Below, one piece after another: positions 26,798 through 35,690 of a stretch of DNA of 47,719 nucleotides. Both the position numbers and the translations under genes were made by a program. Location of the stretch: the NCBI GenBank assembly GCA_902584635.1, contig CACIAQ010000009.1, positions 1 through 47,719 of the forward strand. Reading direction: 5' to 3'. The notes beneath the pieces are model-generated. The model saw only the letters and a list, made by a program, of their open reading frames with translations. It was not told the DNA's origin and made no database searches. How positions within the stretch are numbered: the stretch's first letter is position 1; every line of letters begins with the position of its first letter. The stretch comes from an uncultured Alphaproteobacteria bacterium (lineage in GTDB: Bacteria; Pseudomonadota; Alphaproteobacteria; Rhodobacterales; Rhodobacteraceae).

Positions 26798-28135
26798 TTA
26801 TTTTTCCAGTTGTTCCGCCACTAAAAATGCTAGCTCAAGAGACTGAGAAGCATTCAATCTAGGGTCGCAGGCAGTGTGGTACCGCAAAGAAAGGTCTTCA
26901 TCATCGATAAATTGAAGACCACCGGTACACTCGGTCACATCTTTTCCTGTCATTTCAAAATGAACACCACCGAGGTATGTCCCTTCTGATCGATGGGCTG
27001 CGAACGAATTTTGTACCTCAGCTAATACGTGATCAAATGGTCTAGTTTTGAACCCACTGCTTGACTTAACTGTGTTTCCATGCATGGGGTCACAGCACCA
27101 AACTACATTCAACCCTTCCGATTGAACGATTTCTATTAGTTTCGGTAAATAATCTAAAACTTTTTCGTGACCAAATCTAGTAATTAGCGTTAGTCTGCCC
27201 ATTTCATTTTTTGGATTTAGCTTGTGCACTAATTTTACCAAGTCATTTTTAGATAAGCTCGGTCCGCACTTAAGCCCTATTGGATTTTCAACACCACTAC
27301 AAAAATCAACATGAGCTCCATCTGGATCTCTGGTTCTATCTCCAATCCAAAGCATATGACCAGAGCCCGCAATTGGGTTACCTGTGAGGCTGTCAATTCT
27401 GCAAAGTGCCTCTTCATATTCCAAAAGCAATGCTTCATGGCTTGTGTAGAAATCAACCTTTCTAAGCGTCTGAGTATTATTGGGTGAAACACCAGCTGCT
27501 TCCATGAAATCAAGAGCTTCAGAAATTCTCTCAGCAAGCTCTGAAAACTGAGTATATCTGCTTCCTGTCCTAGTATTCTCTAGGGTCCAAGAATGAACTT
27601 GACGTATATCAGCAAAGCCTCCTTGAGAAAATGCTCTCAAAAGGTTTACAGAGGCTGCTGATTGCGTGTAGGCTTGAAGCATTCTCCTAGGGTCAGGCTC
27701 TCTACTTTTCAAGTCCGGGGCAATATCATTGATAATATCTCCACGGTATGAAGGTAGTTTTTGATCATTGACAGTTTCATAGTCTGCGGACCGAGGCTTT
27801 GCAAACTGTCCAGCCATACGACCGATCTTTACCACTGGTTTTTTTGAGCCAAAGGTCAGCACCACTGCCATTTGGAGCATTACTTTGAAAGTATCTCTTA
27901 TCAAGTTTGCCGAAAATTCTGAAAAGCTCTCGGCGCAATCGCCACCTTGAAGTAAAAAAGCTTCACCCATACCTACCTTAGCGAGTTGTTCCTTTAAATT
28001 TGTCACCTCTCCGGCGAAAACCAACGGTGGTAATGCCTCTAAGCTACACTCAACGTACGCCAATTCATCTAGATTACCGTACGTAGGCATTTGAACTCTC
28101 GGTTTTTTACGCCAATTATTTTTATCCCAGCCCAT
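26798..28135 (-). CDS. 3-deoxy-7-phosphoheptulonate synthase, class II
   Basis: The first shikimate-pathway enzyme condenses phosphoenolpyruvate with erythrose 4-phosphate. The 445-residue protein is the class II (plant-like, AroAII) type, recognisable from LLQGGDCAESF with the metal-binding Cys67, GRMAGQFAKPRS, WIGDRTRDPDGAHV, and WCCDPMHGNT, with GGVHFEMTGKDVTEC near the end. It is unrelated in sequence to E. coli AroFGH. GAGGA is placed eight bases before ATG 28135. It heads the leftward run with serB and gmk. Confidence 0.96.
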   Translation of the reverse strand: MGWDKNNWRKKPRVQMPTYGNLDELAYVECSLEALPPLVFAGEVTNLKEQLAKVGMGEAFLLQGGDCAESFSEFSANLIRDTFKVMLQMAVVLTFGSKKPVVKIGRMAGQFAKPRSADYETVNDQKLPSYRGDIINDIAPDLKSREPDPRRMLQAYTQSAASVNLLRAFSQGGFADIRQVHSWTLENTRTGSRYTQFSELAERISEALDFMEAAGVSPNNTQTLRKVDFYTSHEALLLEYEEALCRIDSLTGNPIAGSGHMLWIGDRTRDPDGAHVDFCSGVENPIGLKCGPSLSKNDLVKLVHKLNPKNEMGRLTLITRFGHEKVLDYLPKLIEIVQSEGLNVVWCCDPMHGNTVKSSSGFKTRPFDHVLAEVQNSFAAHRSEGTYLGGVHFEMTGKDVTECTGGLQFIDDEDLSLRYHTACDPRLNASQSLELAFLVAEQLEK

Positions 28136-28244
28136 CTACATTCCTCAGAACACTAAAACATCGCCAAGCTAGGTCTTACACTTATTGGGATCAAAAAACA
28201 ACCTGAAGAATTATAAAAAAAGCGAAAAAAAGCGTTCGTTTTTA

Positions 28245-28273
28245 TTGACTACTTAATATTCAATACATAAATA
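28245..28273 (+). promoter_or_regulatory. Candidate sigma-70 promoter for htpG
   Basis: TTGACT (28245-28250) is followed after 17 bases by TAAATA (28268-28273), 35 bases before the htpG start. The -35 is good and the -10 mediocre. I did not find a heat-shock sigma-32 pattern (CTTGAAA...CCCCAT) here, although htpG is often a sigma-32 gene. Confidence 0.35.
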
Positions 28274-28308
28274 GTATCAACAAATTTAAAAATTAAGGGA
28301 AATTTTAA

Positions 28309-30165
28309 ATGAAAAAGGCTTTCGAAGCAGACACCGGCCGCGTCCTCAACATCGTAATTAACTCTCTCTACTCGGAAAAAGAGATCTTCCTCAGAGAATT
28401 AATTTCCAATAGTAGTGATGCGCTTGATAAACGGCGATTCCTATCTTTAACCGAAAAAAATGATAGCGTTGGGACCGAAGATCTTAAAATTGAAATCAAT
28501 GCAAGCAAAAAAGATAGCACTTTGATAATAAGGGATAACGGCATCGGTATGAGTAAAGAGGACTTAGAAAACTCCCTGGGAACAATTGCCAAATCCGGAA
28601 CTACAGAATTTTTGGCAGAACTTGAGAAAAACGCAGGAAAGAATAAAAAAAAGAAAGATGTTAATCTTATAGGTCAATTTGGTGTAGGTTTTTATTCAGC
28701 TTTTATGGTCGCTGATAAGGTTGAAGTTGTAAGCAAGGCTGTTGGGCAAACTCAAGCAAATAAATGGGAGTCGGATGGTATTTCAGGATATGAAATTTCT
28801 AATGCTACTAAAGAGGAGGTAGGAACAGAAATCACACTTCATATAAAGCGGAGCGAAAAGGAATATCTCGATAAAGAAAGGATCGGCTTCATAACGCGAA
28901 AGTATTCAGATCACTTAATGTATTCGGTAAACTTTATCGATGGAAAAAATGAACCTGAATTGCTTAACAAAGCATCCGCTATTTGGACAAGAGAGAAAAA
29001 AGATATTTCTGCTGAACAATATGAAGAGTTCTACAAACAAATAGGTGCTGGGTTTAATAAACCTTTACTCACTTTACATAATAAGGTCGAAGGAACGTTA
29101 AGCTATATAAATCTTCTTTTCATCCCGGACACAAGACCATTTGACTTGTTTCAAATGGACGTGAAATCCAAGATTAAACTTTATTCAAACCGTGTCTTGA
29201 TAACCGATGACTCTGAAAGCATTCTTCCGAGATGGCTTAGGTTTGTAAAAGGCATAGTTGATACATCAGACGTCGATCTTAATGTCAGCAGAGAAATGCT
29301 ACAGCATAACGTCACCCTTAACAAAATTTCTAAGGCATTAAAGAAGAGGGTCATTAACGAACTAAAAAAGCTGAAAGATAAAGATTCAGAAAAGTATTCT
29401 TCTTTTTGGAATGAATTCGGTATCGTCCTTAAAGAAGGGATTTATGAGGATTTTGACCTGAAGAACGAGCTTCTCGAATTATCAAAATTTCAGTCTATGA
29501 ACGGTGATAAACCAGTGTTTTTATCGGATTATATCGAAAAAATGAATGCAGAACAGAAGGATATATTCTATTTGGCAGCAGAAAATAAAGAGATGGCAGA
29601 AGGCAGTCCACATCTTGAAGTATTCAAGAAGAAAAAGCTTGACGTATTATTTTTAACAGACCCAATCGATACATTTTGGTTATCCATGGCAAGTGAGTTT
29701 CAAGACAGAAAGTTCGTTTCAATAACCAAAGGCGATATAGACCTTACATCTTTTTCAGACGATAAAAAAGAAAAAGATAAGAAGCCAACCGCAGGCATGA
29801 AGGGTCTTATAGAAAAAATTAAAGAAATACTGGGGGAAAACGTACAAGATGTTAAAGTGTCCACAAAACTGGTTGATAGTGCTTGCTGTCTTGTAGCACC
29901 TGATACAGGAATGGATGTTCAAATGGAAAGAATAATGAAAATTCAAAATAAGGATTTCAAGGGTATGCCCAGAATATTAGAGATAAATCCAGATCATAAT
30001 ATAATAAAGAAGCTTAATAAGATTAAGGATACAGACAAAGACGCTTTGAATGATGCGTCTTTTCTACTGTTTGATCAGGCAAAAATGGTGGAAGGAGAGC
30101 TCCCTCAAGACATAGTGAAATTTAACCAAAGAATGTCAAAATTCTTGGGTCTTGCACTGAGCTGA
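28309..30165 (+). CDS. htpG: Molecular chaperone HtpG (Hsp90)
   Basis: HtpG is the bacterial Hsp90, an ATP-driven dimeric chaperone. The 618-residue protein has the N-terminal GHKL ATPase motifs FLRELISNSSDALDK (catalytic Glu and Asn), IRDNGIGMSKEDL, and GQFGVGFYSAFMVADKV. The middle domain contains the ATP-contact Arg in VSREMLQHN. The C-terminal dimerisation domain is complete. AAGGGA lies just upstream of ATG 28309. A charged Lys-rich linker (DDKKEKDKK) at about 485-493 separates middle and C-terminal domains. Confidence 0.97.
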   Translation: MKKAFEADTGRVLNIVINSLYSEKEIFLRELISNSSDALDKRRFLSLTEKNDSVGTEDLKIEINASKKDSTLIIRDNGIGMSKEDLENSLGTIAKSGTTEFLAELEKNAGKNKKKKDVNLIGQFGVGFYSAFMVADKVEVVSKAVGQTQANKWESDGISGYEISNATKEEVGTEITLHIKRSEKEYLDKERIGFITRKYSDHLMYSVNFIDGKNEPELLNKASAIWTREKKDISAEQYEEFYKQIGAGFNKPLLTLHNKVEGTLSYINLLFIPDTRPFDLFQMDVKSKIKLYSNRVLITDDSESILPRWLRFVKGIVDTSDVDLNVSREMLQHNVTLNKISKALKKRVINELKKLKDKDSEKYSSFWNEFGIVLKEGIYEDFDLKNELLELSKFQSMNGDKPVFLSDYIEKMNAEQKDIFYLAAENKEMAEGSPHLEVFKKKKLDVLFLTDPIDTFWLSMASEFQDRKFVSITKGDIDLTSFSDDKKEKDKKPTAGMKGLIEKIKEILGENVQDVKVSTKLVDSACCLVAPDTGMDVQMERIMKIQNKDFKGMPRILEINPDHNIIKKLNKIKDTDKDALNDASFLLFDQAKMVEGELPQDIVKFNQRMSKFLGLALS

Positions 30166-30170
30166 ACTAT

Positions 30171-31370
30171 CTATGAGCTTTGATAAAGGGTAGTAACACA
30201 CGCTCCGCCCAAGCCGAGATTATGCTGCAGAGCCATTTTGGCTCCTTCGACTTGCTTTTTACCTGCATTTCCACGGAGTTGCTGAGTTAATTCGAAACAC
30301 TGTGCTAACCCAGTTGCCCCCAATGGGTGTCCCTTGGAAAGTAGCCCTCCAGATGGATTTGTGACAAATTTGCCTCCAAAAGTATTATCTCCATCTTGAA
30401 CAAACTTTTGCGCTTCGCCTTCTTCACATAAGCCAAGAGCTTCATAAGTTATAAGCTCATTGTGGGCAAAACAATCGTGTAGTTCTACTACGTCCACATC
30501 TTTAACATCAACCCCAGTTTGCTGATATACATTTTTTGCCGCCTCCTTAGTCATGTCGTACCCTACTAATTGCATCATATCCTTCTCTGAAAAAGTAGAC
30601 TCGTAATCAGTTGTCATCGCCTGCGCTAAAATCTTTACGCTGGTATCAATATTGTGTTTATTCGCAAAATTTTCGGAAACCAATACAGCAGCGGCCCCTC
30701 CGCAGGTTGGTGGGCACGCCATTAATCTGGTCATAACACCTGGCCACATAATTGGAGACTCCATTACTTCTTTCTCACTGACCTCTCTCTTGAATAGGGC
30801 TAACGGGTTTTTAGCGGCATGTCTGCTTGCTTTAGCTCTAATTTTTGCAAAGTCTTTCATGGTGGTCCCATATTTATCCATATGTGATTTTCCAGCACCT
30901 CCAAAATAACGTAACGCTAATGGAATTTCTGCGTTACCTACTAACTGTTCGCAGGTTTCATTAAATTCACCAAAAGGACTGGGCCTGTCAGTGTAGATAT
31001 CACCGAGCGCTCCAGGTCGCATTTGCTCAAAGCCAAGCGCCATAACGCAATCACTAGAACCACTTTCTATCGCTTGCCTTGCCAAATAAAGTGCTGTGGA
31101 ACCTGTAGAACAGTTATTGTTTACATTTATAATTGGAATACCTGTCATGCCAACATGGTACAAAGCGCGCTGACCTGATGTGGAATCTCCGAATACATAT
31201 CCAACAAATGCACTTTGGATATTTTGATAGTCTACACCACTGTCTTGGAGCGCTAACTTAGCTGCTTTCGCACCCATAATATCATAGGTCTCTGAAGCTC
31301 CAGGCTTAGCAAAAGGAATCATTCCGACTCCTGCTACTATTACTTTATTTCCAGTCGATTTTTTTGTCAT
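30171..31370 (-). CDS. Thiolase, SCP-x / lipid-transfer type
   Basis: This 399-residue thiolase-fold protein is of the SCP-x (lipid-transfer/acetyl-CoA acetyltransferase-like) branch. The nucleophile Cys87 is in NNNCSTGSTALYLAR, the His in HDCFAHNE, and the C-terminal catalytic blocks are GGLLSKGHPLGATG and GGACVTTLY. SCP-x members cleave branched or bulky 3-ketoacyl-CoA. Only the thiolase part is present, with no SCP-2 domain. GGAG lies before ATG 31370. It converges with htpG, five bases apart. The substrate is not predictable, and no beta-oxidation genes adjoin it. Confidence 0.9.
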   Translation of the reverse strand: MTKKSTGNKVIVAGVGMIPFAKPGASETYDIMGAKAAKLALQDSGVDYQNIQSAFVGYVFGDSTSGQRALYHVGMTGIPIINVNNNCSTGSTALYLARQAIESGSSDCVMALGFEQMRPGALGDIYTDRPSPFGEFNETCEQLVGNAEIPLALRYFGGAGKSHMDKYGTTMKDFAKIRAKASRHAAKNPLALFKREVSEKEVMESPIMWPGVMTRLMACPPTCGGAAAVLVSENFANKHNIDTSVKILAQAMTTDYESTFSEKDMMQLVGYDMTKEAAKNVYQQTGVDVKDVDVVELHDCFAHNELITYEALGLCEEGEAQKFVQDGDNTFGGKFVTNPSGGLLSKGHPLGATGLAQCFELTQQLRGNAGKKQVEGAKMALQHNLGLGGACVTTLYQSS

Positions 31371-31516
31371 TTTGGGCTCCGTCTTTTCAAAACTCTTTTA
31401 AGTTTATAATTTACACTTAAAGAGGTCAACTTTCGCATAATATAAATGTAAAAAAAACTAATACAGTATTTACCCAGTAAGTTCACAAGATTATCTACAT
31501 GCAAACCCGCTATATT

Positions 31517-31546
31517 TTGTTCCTGAGTATAAAAGTCATTTACAAT
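31517..31546 (+). promoter_or_regulatory. Candidate promoter of soxE-soxF
   Basis: TTGTTC (31517-31522) and TACAAT (31541-31546) are spaced by 18 bases, about 28 bases before the soxE GTG. A 9-bp inverted repeat, AAGATTATC at 31487-31495 and GATAATCTT at 31561-31569, flanks this candidate promoter. Confidence 0.35.
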
Positions 31547-31574
31547 TTCGCTTTTCGCACGATAATCTTATAGC

Positions 31575-31895
31575 GTGGTAAAAATTATTTTTAAATTTTT
31601 TATAGTCATTTTTTGTTTGCTGGTATTTCGGGGACTAGTAGCAGAACCGTTGCTTGAGGGAGCTGACTTTGATTACGGCGAATATTTATCAGGACAATGT
31701 TTAACATGTCATCAAAACTCATCTGATGAAGGTATTCCTGCCATAAATGGCGCTGAAGCCCTTTATATTGCAAAGAAGTTAATATTATATAAAAATAAAG
31801 AGCTGGAGAATGAAGTAATGCAGTTGGTTGCTAGTGCTCTAGACAAGGATGAAATTGCATCTTTAGCCATTTATTTTAACAGCTTAGAAAAATAG
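31575..31895 (+). CDS. soxE: Monoheme c-type cytochrome (SoxE/FccA-like)
   Basis: This small periplasmic cytochrome c of 106 residues has an N-terminal hydrophobic signal (about 2-24, cleavage near VAEP) and one heme-binding site CLTCH at 42-46. It lies directly upstream of the flavocytochrome c flavoprotein gene, so it is probably the electron-accepting partner of sulfide dehydrogenase (the FccA or SoxE role), here with one heme. The start is GTG 31575; the gene has no strong Shine-Dalgarno. Confidence 0.85.
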   Translation: MVKIIFKFFIVIFCLLVFRGLVAEPLLEGADFDYGEYLSGQCLTCHQNSSDEGIPAINGAEALYIAKKLILYKNKELENEVMQLVASALDKDEIASLAIYFNSLEK

Positions 31896-31930
31896 CTGAA
31901 ACCTTTTCAAATATAGATAAAAACCAAAAT

Positions 31931-32000
31931 CCTATTTTTTTAATTTTTTTTTCAAAAAAGTAAATAATCCTGTTAAACTATAAAAAAATTAAAAAATAGG
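31931..32000 (+). promoter_or_regulatory. Long AT-rich inverted repeat running into the soxF ribosome site
   Basis: The left arm from 31931 reads CCTA-T7-AA-T9. The right arm at 31982-32000 reads A7-TT-A6-TAGG, its near-perfect complement with one extra T. The right arm ends in TAGG, directly abutting and partly forming the AGGGAGGA ribosome site of soxF. In mRNA the CCTA end could pair with the start of the Shine-Dalgarno. Confidence 0.5.
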
Positions 32001-32009
32001 GAGGACACT

Positions 32010-33278
32010 ATGAATAATTTATCCAGACGTGCCTTTGTATCTTTTGCTCTTGCTTCAACATCCTTGTTAGCGATGCCAGCTATTTCTACGGGGTCAGCGC
32101 GACCCAAAGTCGTAGTTGTCGGTGGTGGTGCAGGTGGTGCTACGGCAGCAAGATATATCGCAAAAGACTCCAAAGGCGCAATTGATGTGACTTTAATTGA
32201 AGCATCAAAACAATATTACACATGTTTTTACTCAAACCTTTACCTAGGTGGGTTTCGCGAATATGACTCAATTGGACATTCATACGATAATTTAAGCGCT
32301 AATCATGGAGTTAACGTTGTACATGATTGGGCAATATCTGTCGATTCGTCCGCTCGCAAAGTGAGATTAGGCTCTGGGGCTACTGTGAGTTATGATAGGT
32401 TGGTATTATCGCCAGGGATCGATATAAAATACGACAGCATTAATGGGTACTCGGTGGAAGCACAAACAAAAATGCCACACGCTTGGAAGTCGGGAACACA
32501 AGTTAAGGTTTTGAGAGATCAAGTCTTAAATATGCCAAAGGGTGGTACCTTTGCGATGGTTCCTCCGCCGAATCCTTACAGATGCCCCCCGGGACCTTAT
32601 GAGCGCATTTCGATGGTCGCGCATATACTTAAAGAAAGAAATCCGACTGCCAAAATTGTTGTTGTAGACCCAAAAAATAAGTTTTCTAAACAAGGACTAT
32701 TTATGGCTGGCTGGGAAAAACATTACCCTGGCATGGTTGAATGGATCGATAACGATACTCATGGGGGAATTAAGAACGTAAATCCTGAAACGATGGAAAT
32801 TGAGACTGATCTTGATACGTTTAAAGCGGACGTAGCTTGTGTGGTGCCTGCCCAGAGAGCAGGTGCTATAGCGATGAATGCTGGTGTAACAGATGGAGAT
32901 TGGAGCCCAATAATTCCAGCATCAATGCAAACTAAGGCAGATAGTAATATTTACGTGCTGGGAGATGCATCAGTTGCTTCGTCAATGCCAAAATCTGGTT
33001 TCTCTGCAAACAGTCAAGCAAAGGTTGCAGCAAATCATATTAGAGGCGAACTTACCGGTAGCAAAGTATTTGCTGCAAAATTTTCAAACACATGTTGGTC
33101 TTTAGTAGCTACCAATGACGGTATAAAGGTTGGCGCAAATTATAAGGCTGGAGAAGAAAAGATCGAAGCAGTGGAAAAGTTCGTCTCTAAAACCGACGAA
33201 GATAACGCTAAGCGTAAGAAGACCTACGAAGAGTCTATAGGTTGGTACAACGGTATTACTACCGATATGTTCTCGTAG
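32010..33278 (+). CDS. soxF: Sulfide dehydrogenase flavoprotein (flavocytochrome c, SoxF/FccB)
   Basis: This FAD protein oxidises sulfide in the periplasm and passes electrons to cytochrome c. The 422-residue protein has a Tat signal (LSRRAFVSF), the dinucleotide motif VVVVGGGAGGATAA at about 34-47, and Cys72 in YTCFYSNLYLGG, the residue that carries the covalent 8-alpha-linked flavin in FccB. The redox-active cysteines are Cys192 (RCPPGPYER) and Cys362 (NTCWSL). The FAD-binding end IYVLGDAS is present. It has a strong Shine-Dalgarno GGGAGGA. It forms a unit with soxE and faces soxB across a shared terminator. Confidence 0.94.
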   Translation: MNNLSRRAFVSFALASTSLLAMPAISTGSARPKVVVVGGGAGGATAARYIAKDSKGAIDVTLIEASKQYYTCFYSNLYLGGFREYDSIGHSYDNLSANHGVNVVHDWAISVDSSARKVRLGSGATVSYDRLVLSPGIDIKYDSINGYSVEAQTKMPHAWKSGTQVKVLRDQVLNMPKGGTFAMVPPPNPYRCPPGPYERISMVAHILKERNPTAKIVVVDPKNKFSKQGLFMAGWEKHYPGMVEWIDNDTHGGIKNVNPETMEIETDLDTFKADVACVVPAQRAGAIAMNAGVTDGDWSPIIPASMQTKADSNIYVLGDASVASSMPKSGFSANSQAKVAANHIRGELTGSKVFAAKFSNTCWSLVATNDGIKVGANYKAGEEKIEAVEKFVSKTDEDNAKRKKTYEESIGWYNGITTDMFS

Positions 33279-33287
33279 GTTTCGTTT

Positions 33288-33315
33288 AGGAAGGCAGTTG
33301 CATAACTGCCTTCCT
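33288..33315. terminator. Bidirectional terminator between soxF and soxB
   Basis: AGGAAGGCAGTT, loop GCAT, AACTGCCTTCCT is a perfect 12-bp stem, extendable by one T-A pair. Flanking short T/A runs on both sides allow it to work for soxF (+) and soxB (-). It ends just before the soxB stop codon at 33318. Confidence 0.8.
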
Positions 33316-33317
33316 AT

Positions 33318-35006
33318 TTAAACTCCAATAACCGTGACAGGCGGGGGCCTTTTCGGCTTGATTTCCTTTTTATCAATAATATAGTTTTTCAATATATCGT
33401 ATATAGCAGGACCTTCTATATTTTGATTTACTGACCCCCAACCAGACACTACATACTCTTTCGTCTTCTGAATATCTTTTCCATTTCGCAATAATTTTAA
33501 ATTTTTTATGCGATGCCCCATCCTTTCTTTTGGGTGGCACTCATACGTCATGCCACCCACTCTGACCATATCTCCACCCTGCTGAAAAAACGGATCAGGA
33601 TTGAAGATATTATCGCAAACATCTTCAAGTAATTCCTTGATTACTTTTCCGGTCATTTTTATTCTGTAGACCTCTGGATAGTTTATGGCGGTTTGACTGT
33701 AAATATCCTCAATAGTTATATTTTGGCCGGGCAAAAGGGTAGTCCCCCAGCGAAAGCCTGGACTAAAAGAAATTTCACTATCTCTCTGTTCAATTATTGA
33801 GTCACAAATTACATCGTCCCAAGTCCCATTAAAATTACCCCTCCTATATAATAGTGACCCCGTGCGGCCAATGACGTTCTGACATTCCATTTCGAAGGGA
33901 GCTCTTACCTCGATTATTTTCTTCATCATGTCATTGTCTGACTTTAAGATATCAGAAAAAATTGGAATTAGAGATGATGTACTTTCAACAACTTTCCCAT
34001 TATTCACCTGTAAATCTATTCTTCCCAGGTACTTTCCGTGAGACCCCGAAGATAGCAAGAGAGTATTGTTTAACTTAATTGCATGGGGTATAGCGTCATG
34101 AGTATGGCCGGTCAAAATGACATCTATACCAGTAATAATTCTGGCAAGTTTTTGATCAACATCAAACCCATTATGAGATAGCAAAACTACAACCTCTGCA
34201 CCATTTTCCTTTGCTTTATTTACATTCTTCTGTAGCAACTCAGTGCGTATTCCAAATGACCAACCCTCAACCAAATAGCTAGGATTTGCAATGGCAGTAT
34301 AGGGGAAATGCTGACCAATAACCGCTACATTGACCCCTCCTCTTTCAAAAAATAATGTACTATCAAAAACTTGTTCTTCCCATTCGGTATCAAAAACGTT
34401 TCCACCTATAAATGGGCAGCTGAGTTGTTCAGTAAGTTCTTTTATTCTCTCCTTACCCAGTGTAAACTCCCAATGTCCTACCATAGCTTCCGGTAAAAGT
34501 AGGTTCATGGTAGAAACCATATCCATACCTTGGGTTTTAAGAGATGTGTATGACCCTTGCCATGTATCTCCACCATCTAATAATAGAACCTTATCATCTC
34601 CCCTTTCTTCACGAATAGCTTTAATCAGATAAGCGGTTCGATCCAATCCTCCCAATTTCCCATACTCTTTAGCAAGGCTTACATAATCCACCATGGTATG
34701 CGCATAAGCCAAAGGCGTATTTTTTTCTATTGCAAAATGTCGCAAAAAATCTTTTCCAACCAAATGAGGCGGAATGCCTTCAAAGGCTCCCACTCCATAG
34801 TTTTCTGATGGTGGCCGAAAATATATTGGCTTCAATTGTGCATGTATGTCGGTTATATGCAATAAGGTGACTTGCCCCTTTGAGTCGAATTTTAAGAGGT
34901 CAGCTTCCGTTATGTTTTTTGGAGAAGCGATTGTTGGGAAGCTACTGGTAGAAAAAAGACCCCCCATTACCGATAAATACTGTAGAAATTCTCTTCTGCT
35001 AAACAT
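33318..35006 (-). CDS. soxB: Thiosulfohydrolase SoxB
   Basis: SoxB hydrolyses the terminal sulfonate from SoxYZ-bound thiosulfate as sulfate in the periplasm. This 562-residue dimanganese 5'-nucleotidase-family enzyme shows Asp53 and His55 in ITDIHAQ, Asp147 in LDGGDTWQGS, GHWEFTLG at 177-184 (the SoxB form of the GNHE motif), SHNGFDVDQKLA, and GHTHDAIPHA. The N-terminal MFSRREFLQYLSVMGG is a Tat signal. The start codon ATG 35006 lies inside a small dyad. It is the last gene of the leftward set soxS-Y-Z-C-D-B. Confidence 0.96.
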   Translation of the reverse strand: MFSRREFLQYLSVMGGLFSTSSFPTIASPKNITEADLLKFDSKGQVTLLHITDIHAQLKPIYFRPPSENYGVGAFEGIPPHLVGKDFLRHFAIEKNTPLAYAHTMVDYVSLAKEYGKLGGLDRTAYLIKAIREERGDDKVLLLDGGDTWQGSYTSLKTQGMDMVSTMNLLLPEAMVGHWEFTLGKERIKELTEQLSCPFIGGNVFDTEWEEQVFDSTLFFERGGVNVAVIGQHFPYTAIANPSYLVEGWSFGIRTELLQKNVNKAKENGAEVVVLLSHNGFDVDQKLARIITGIDVILTGHTHDAIPHAIKLNNTLLLSSGSHGKYLGRIDLQVNNGKVVESTSSLIPIFSDILKSDNDMMKKIIEVRAPFEMECQNVIGRTGSLLYRRGNFNGTWDDVICDSIIEQRDSEISFSPGFRWGTTLLPGQNITIEDIYSQTAINYPEVYRIKMTGKVIKELLEDVCDNIFNPDPFFQQGGDMVRVGGMTYECHPKERMGHRIKNLKLLRNGKDIQKTKEYVVSGWGSVNQNIEGPAIYDILKNYIIDKKEIKPKRPPPVTVIGV

Positions 35007-35021
35007 TACACCAGTGTAATG
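35004..35021 (-). promoter_or_regulatory. Dyad covering the soxB start codon
   Basis: CATTACAC-CA-GTGTAATG is a perfect 8-bp dyad around two central bases. Read on the minus strand, its final ATG is the soxB start codon. In RNA it would give about a 7-bp stem with a four-base loop sequestering the start. Confidence 0.5.
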
Positions 35022-35051
35022 ATAATTTCTTAAATATAAAAATGAAAAAGG

Positions 35052-35690
35052 CTACTCTTCTGGAGTTACGTCTATATCTCTCGCTTTCCCAATTATCTTC
35101 ACTGGTACATTACAGTTTTCCATACAGGGATTGCTATTAATGTTGGATACATCTGGCCTGGGGTCCGGTAAAAGAAAGCCGTCTTGGTTAGGCATTTTGA
35201 TTGACCCAATGTTTTGATCAGATAGGACAAAATCATCGTCAATAATATCATTCATATATAAGAGATAAGCAACTATCTGATAGGTTTCGTCATATGAAAG
35301 CGATTGTGACGCACCAAAGGGCATAGCCCTATATATGTAATCAAACATTGTGGAAGCATAAGGCCAATAGCTTCCAGTGGTTTTTAAAGGATCATGAGTG
35401 TTTAGAGTACCCTCACCCCCGACTAATTCAGGCCATCTATCTACACCCTCTCCAAAGTCCCCATGACAAGACGCACATTGCTCTGCAAAAATTTCTTCGC
35501 CATCAAACGCGGTACCTGAGCCAATGGGCGCACCTACCCCGTCTGGTCTTACATCAATGTCCCAGCCTTTTACTTGTTGACTTGTTGCTATGCTCCCTAG
35601 ATTAAACGCTCTGTCCGAGGCTTCCAAGGAAGATATGCCAATTAAAGTAGTCAGCAATAATACTGAAACTATTTTAACCCAAACGTACAT
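35052..35690 (-). CDS. soxD: Sulfane dehydrogenase cytochrome subunit SoxD (short, monoheme)
   Basis: SoxD is the cytochrome c partner of SoxC. It accepts electrons as the SoxY-bound sulfane sulfur is oxidised. The 212-residue protein has an N-terminal signal (about 5-24), a single heme site CASCHG at 72-77, and a likely Met ligand in RAMPFGAS near 123. Classical Paracoccus-type SoxD is roughly 380 residues with two hemes; the second CxxCH domain is absent here. A C-terminal CMENC motif is present but is not a heme site. The start overlaps soxC by 17 bases. Confidence 0.9.
   Translation of the reverse strand: MYVWVKIVSVLLLTTLIGISSLEASDRAFNLGSIATSQQVKGWDIDVRPDGVGAPIGSGTAFDGEEIFAEQCASCHGDFGEGVDRWPELVGGEGTLNTHDPLKTTGSYWPYASTMFDYIYRAMPFGASQSLSYDETYQIVAYLLYMNDIIDDDFVLSDQNIGSIKMPNQDGFLLPDPRPDVSNINSNPCMENCNVPVKIIGKARDIDVTPEE

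Noticed and set aside
28139-28308. Sigma-32 heat-shock promoter for htpG
   Set aside because: No CTTGAAA/CCCCAT pair was found; a sigma-70-like pair fits better.
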